64,000 bases of DNA from Norana najaformis (lineage: Eukaryota; Annelida; Clitellata; Crassiclitellata; Hormogastridae): NCBI GenBank assembly GCA_964023275.1, contig OZ029919.1, positions 5,127,367-5,191,366 on the forward strand. Direction: 5' to 3'. Position 1 is the stretch's first letter. Each line of letters begins with the position of its first letter. Positions 63,811 through 64,000 of this stretch are shown here, piece by piece. Position numbers and translations under genes: made by a program. Under the pieces are notes generated by a model that saw only the letters and a program-made list of their open reading frames with translations, ran no database searches and was not told where the DNA came from.

Positions 63811-64000
63811 CATACATGTATATATACATACATACATACATACATACATATCTATATATAGATAGATGCATACATACAAACATACATACACACATGCATG
63901 CATACATACATCAATACATACATACATGCATAGATACATACATGCAGTACAAATTAATACTGTCAGTACATTACAGTACATTGTGATTCAATAAAATACA
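63780..64000. repeat. Compound (CATA)n array with conserved right flank, second copy
   Basis: Pairs with 55290-55650, including the flank CAGTACATTACAGTACATTG TGATTCAATAAAATACA. It runs off the end of the window. Confidence 0.85.

Overview
This is animal nuclear DNA from a bilaterian invertebrate. It has spliced genes with GT-AG introns, retroposon and transposon debris, and an extreme load of simple-sequence DNA. The repeat landscape (tRNA-derived SINEs, jockey/CR1/RTE-like LINE ends, tetranucleotide tracts everywhere) would suit a spiralian such as a mollusc, annelid or brachiopod, but nothing here fixes the phylum. There are no operons, CRISPR arrays or other bacterial features.

Only two genes are well supported. 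(1) A brain-specific homeobox (Bsx/bsh) gene on the + strand has four coding exons (35847-36088, 39250-39506, 42466-42653, 44994-45371). They join in phase into 354 residues with an N-terminal eh1-like motif and a complete homeodomain split by an intron between homeodomain residues 44 and 45. (2) A two-exon gene for a single-pass leucine-rich-repeat membrane protein (16824-18061 and 18772-19084, 516 residues) has a signal peptide, about 13 LRRs, a C-terminal cysteine cap, one membrane helix and a short tail. A third, weaker candidate is an 88-residue single-exon protein at 11525-11791, preceded by a good splice acceptor.

The rest is a large gene-poor territory around bsx. It mixes: (a) decayed mobile elements, including LINE reverse-transcriptase pieces (36427-36900 minus, 37449-38620 plus, 43345-43718 plus, 47388-47690 plus), a young 382-bp Tc1/mariner deletion derivative with 103-bp TIRs (4338-4719), a 473-bp hAT derivative that keeps its BED finger and 8-bp target duplication (30546-31018), an element with 90-bp inverted repeats (1291-2320), CORE-like tRNA-derived SINEs, and a dispersed repeat present as two inverted copies about 40 kb apart (6960-9060 and 47955-49235); (b) micro- and minisatellites, the largest being about 960 bp of CCTA, a 42-bp minisatellite with higher-order structure, an 89-bp x 4 array and a 14-bp x about 18 array; (c) islands of unique, non-repetitive, TAAT-rich DNA (for example 21795-22290, 23690-23980, 25090-25680, 34000-34860, 54840-55200, 56160-56490) that are candidates for long-range regulatory elements of bsx.

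A common thread is that many simple repeats sit directly after a LINE-type 3' end carrying a short GCGCC...GGCGCTATATAAA hairpin. The tails differ between copies (ATTACA, CATA, ATTAG, TTACGA, CTTAC, GAATGAAC, AAT). This suggests that retroposon tails seeded much of the microsatellite content.
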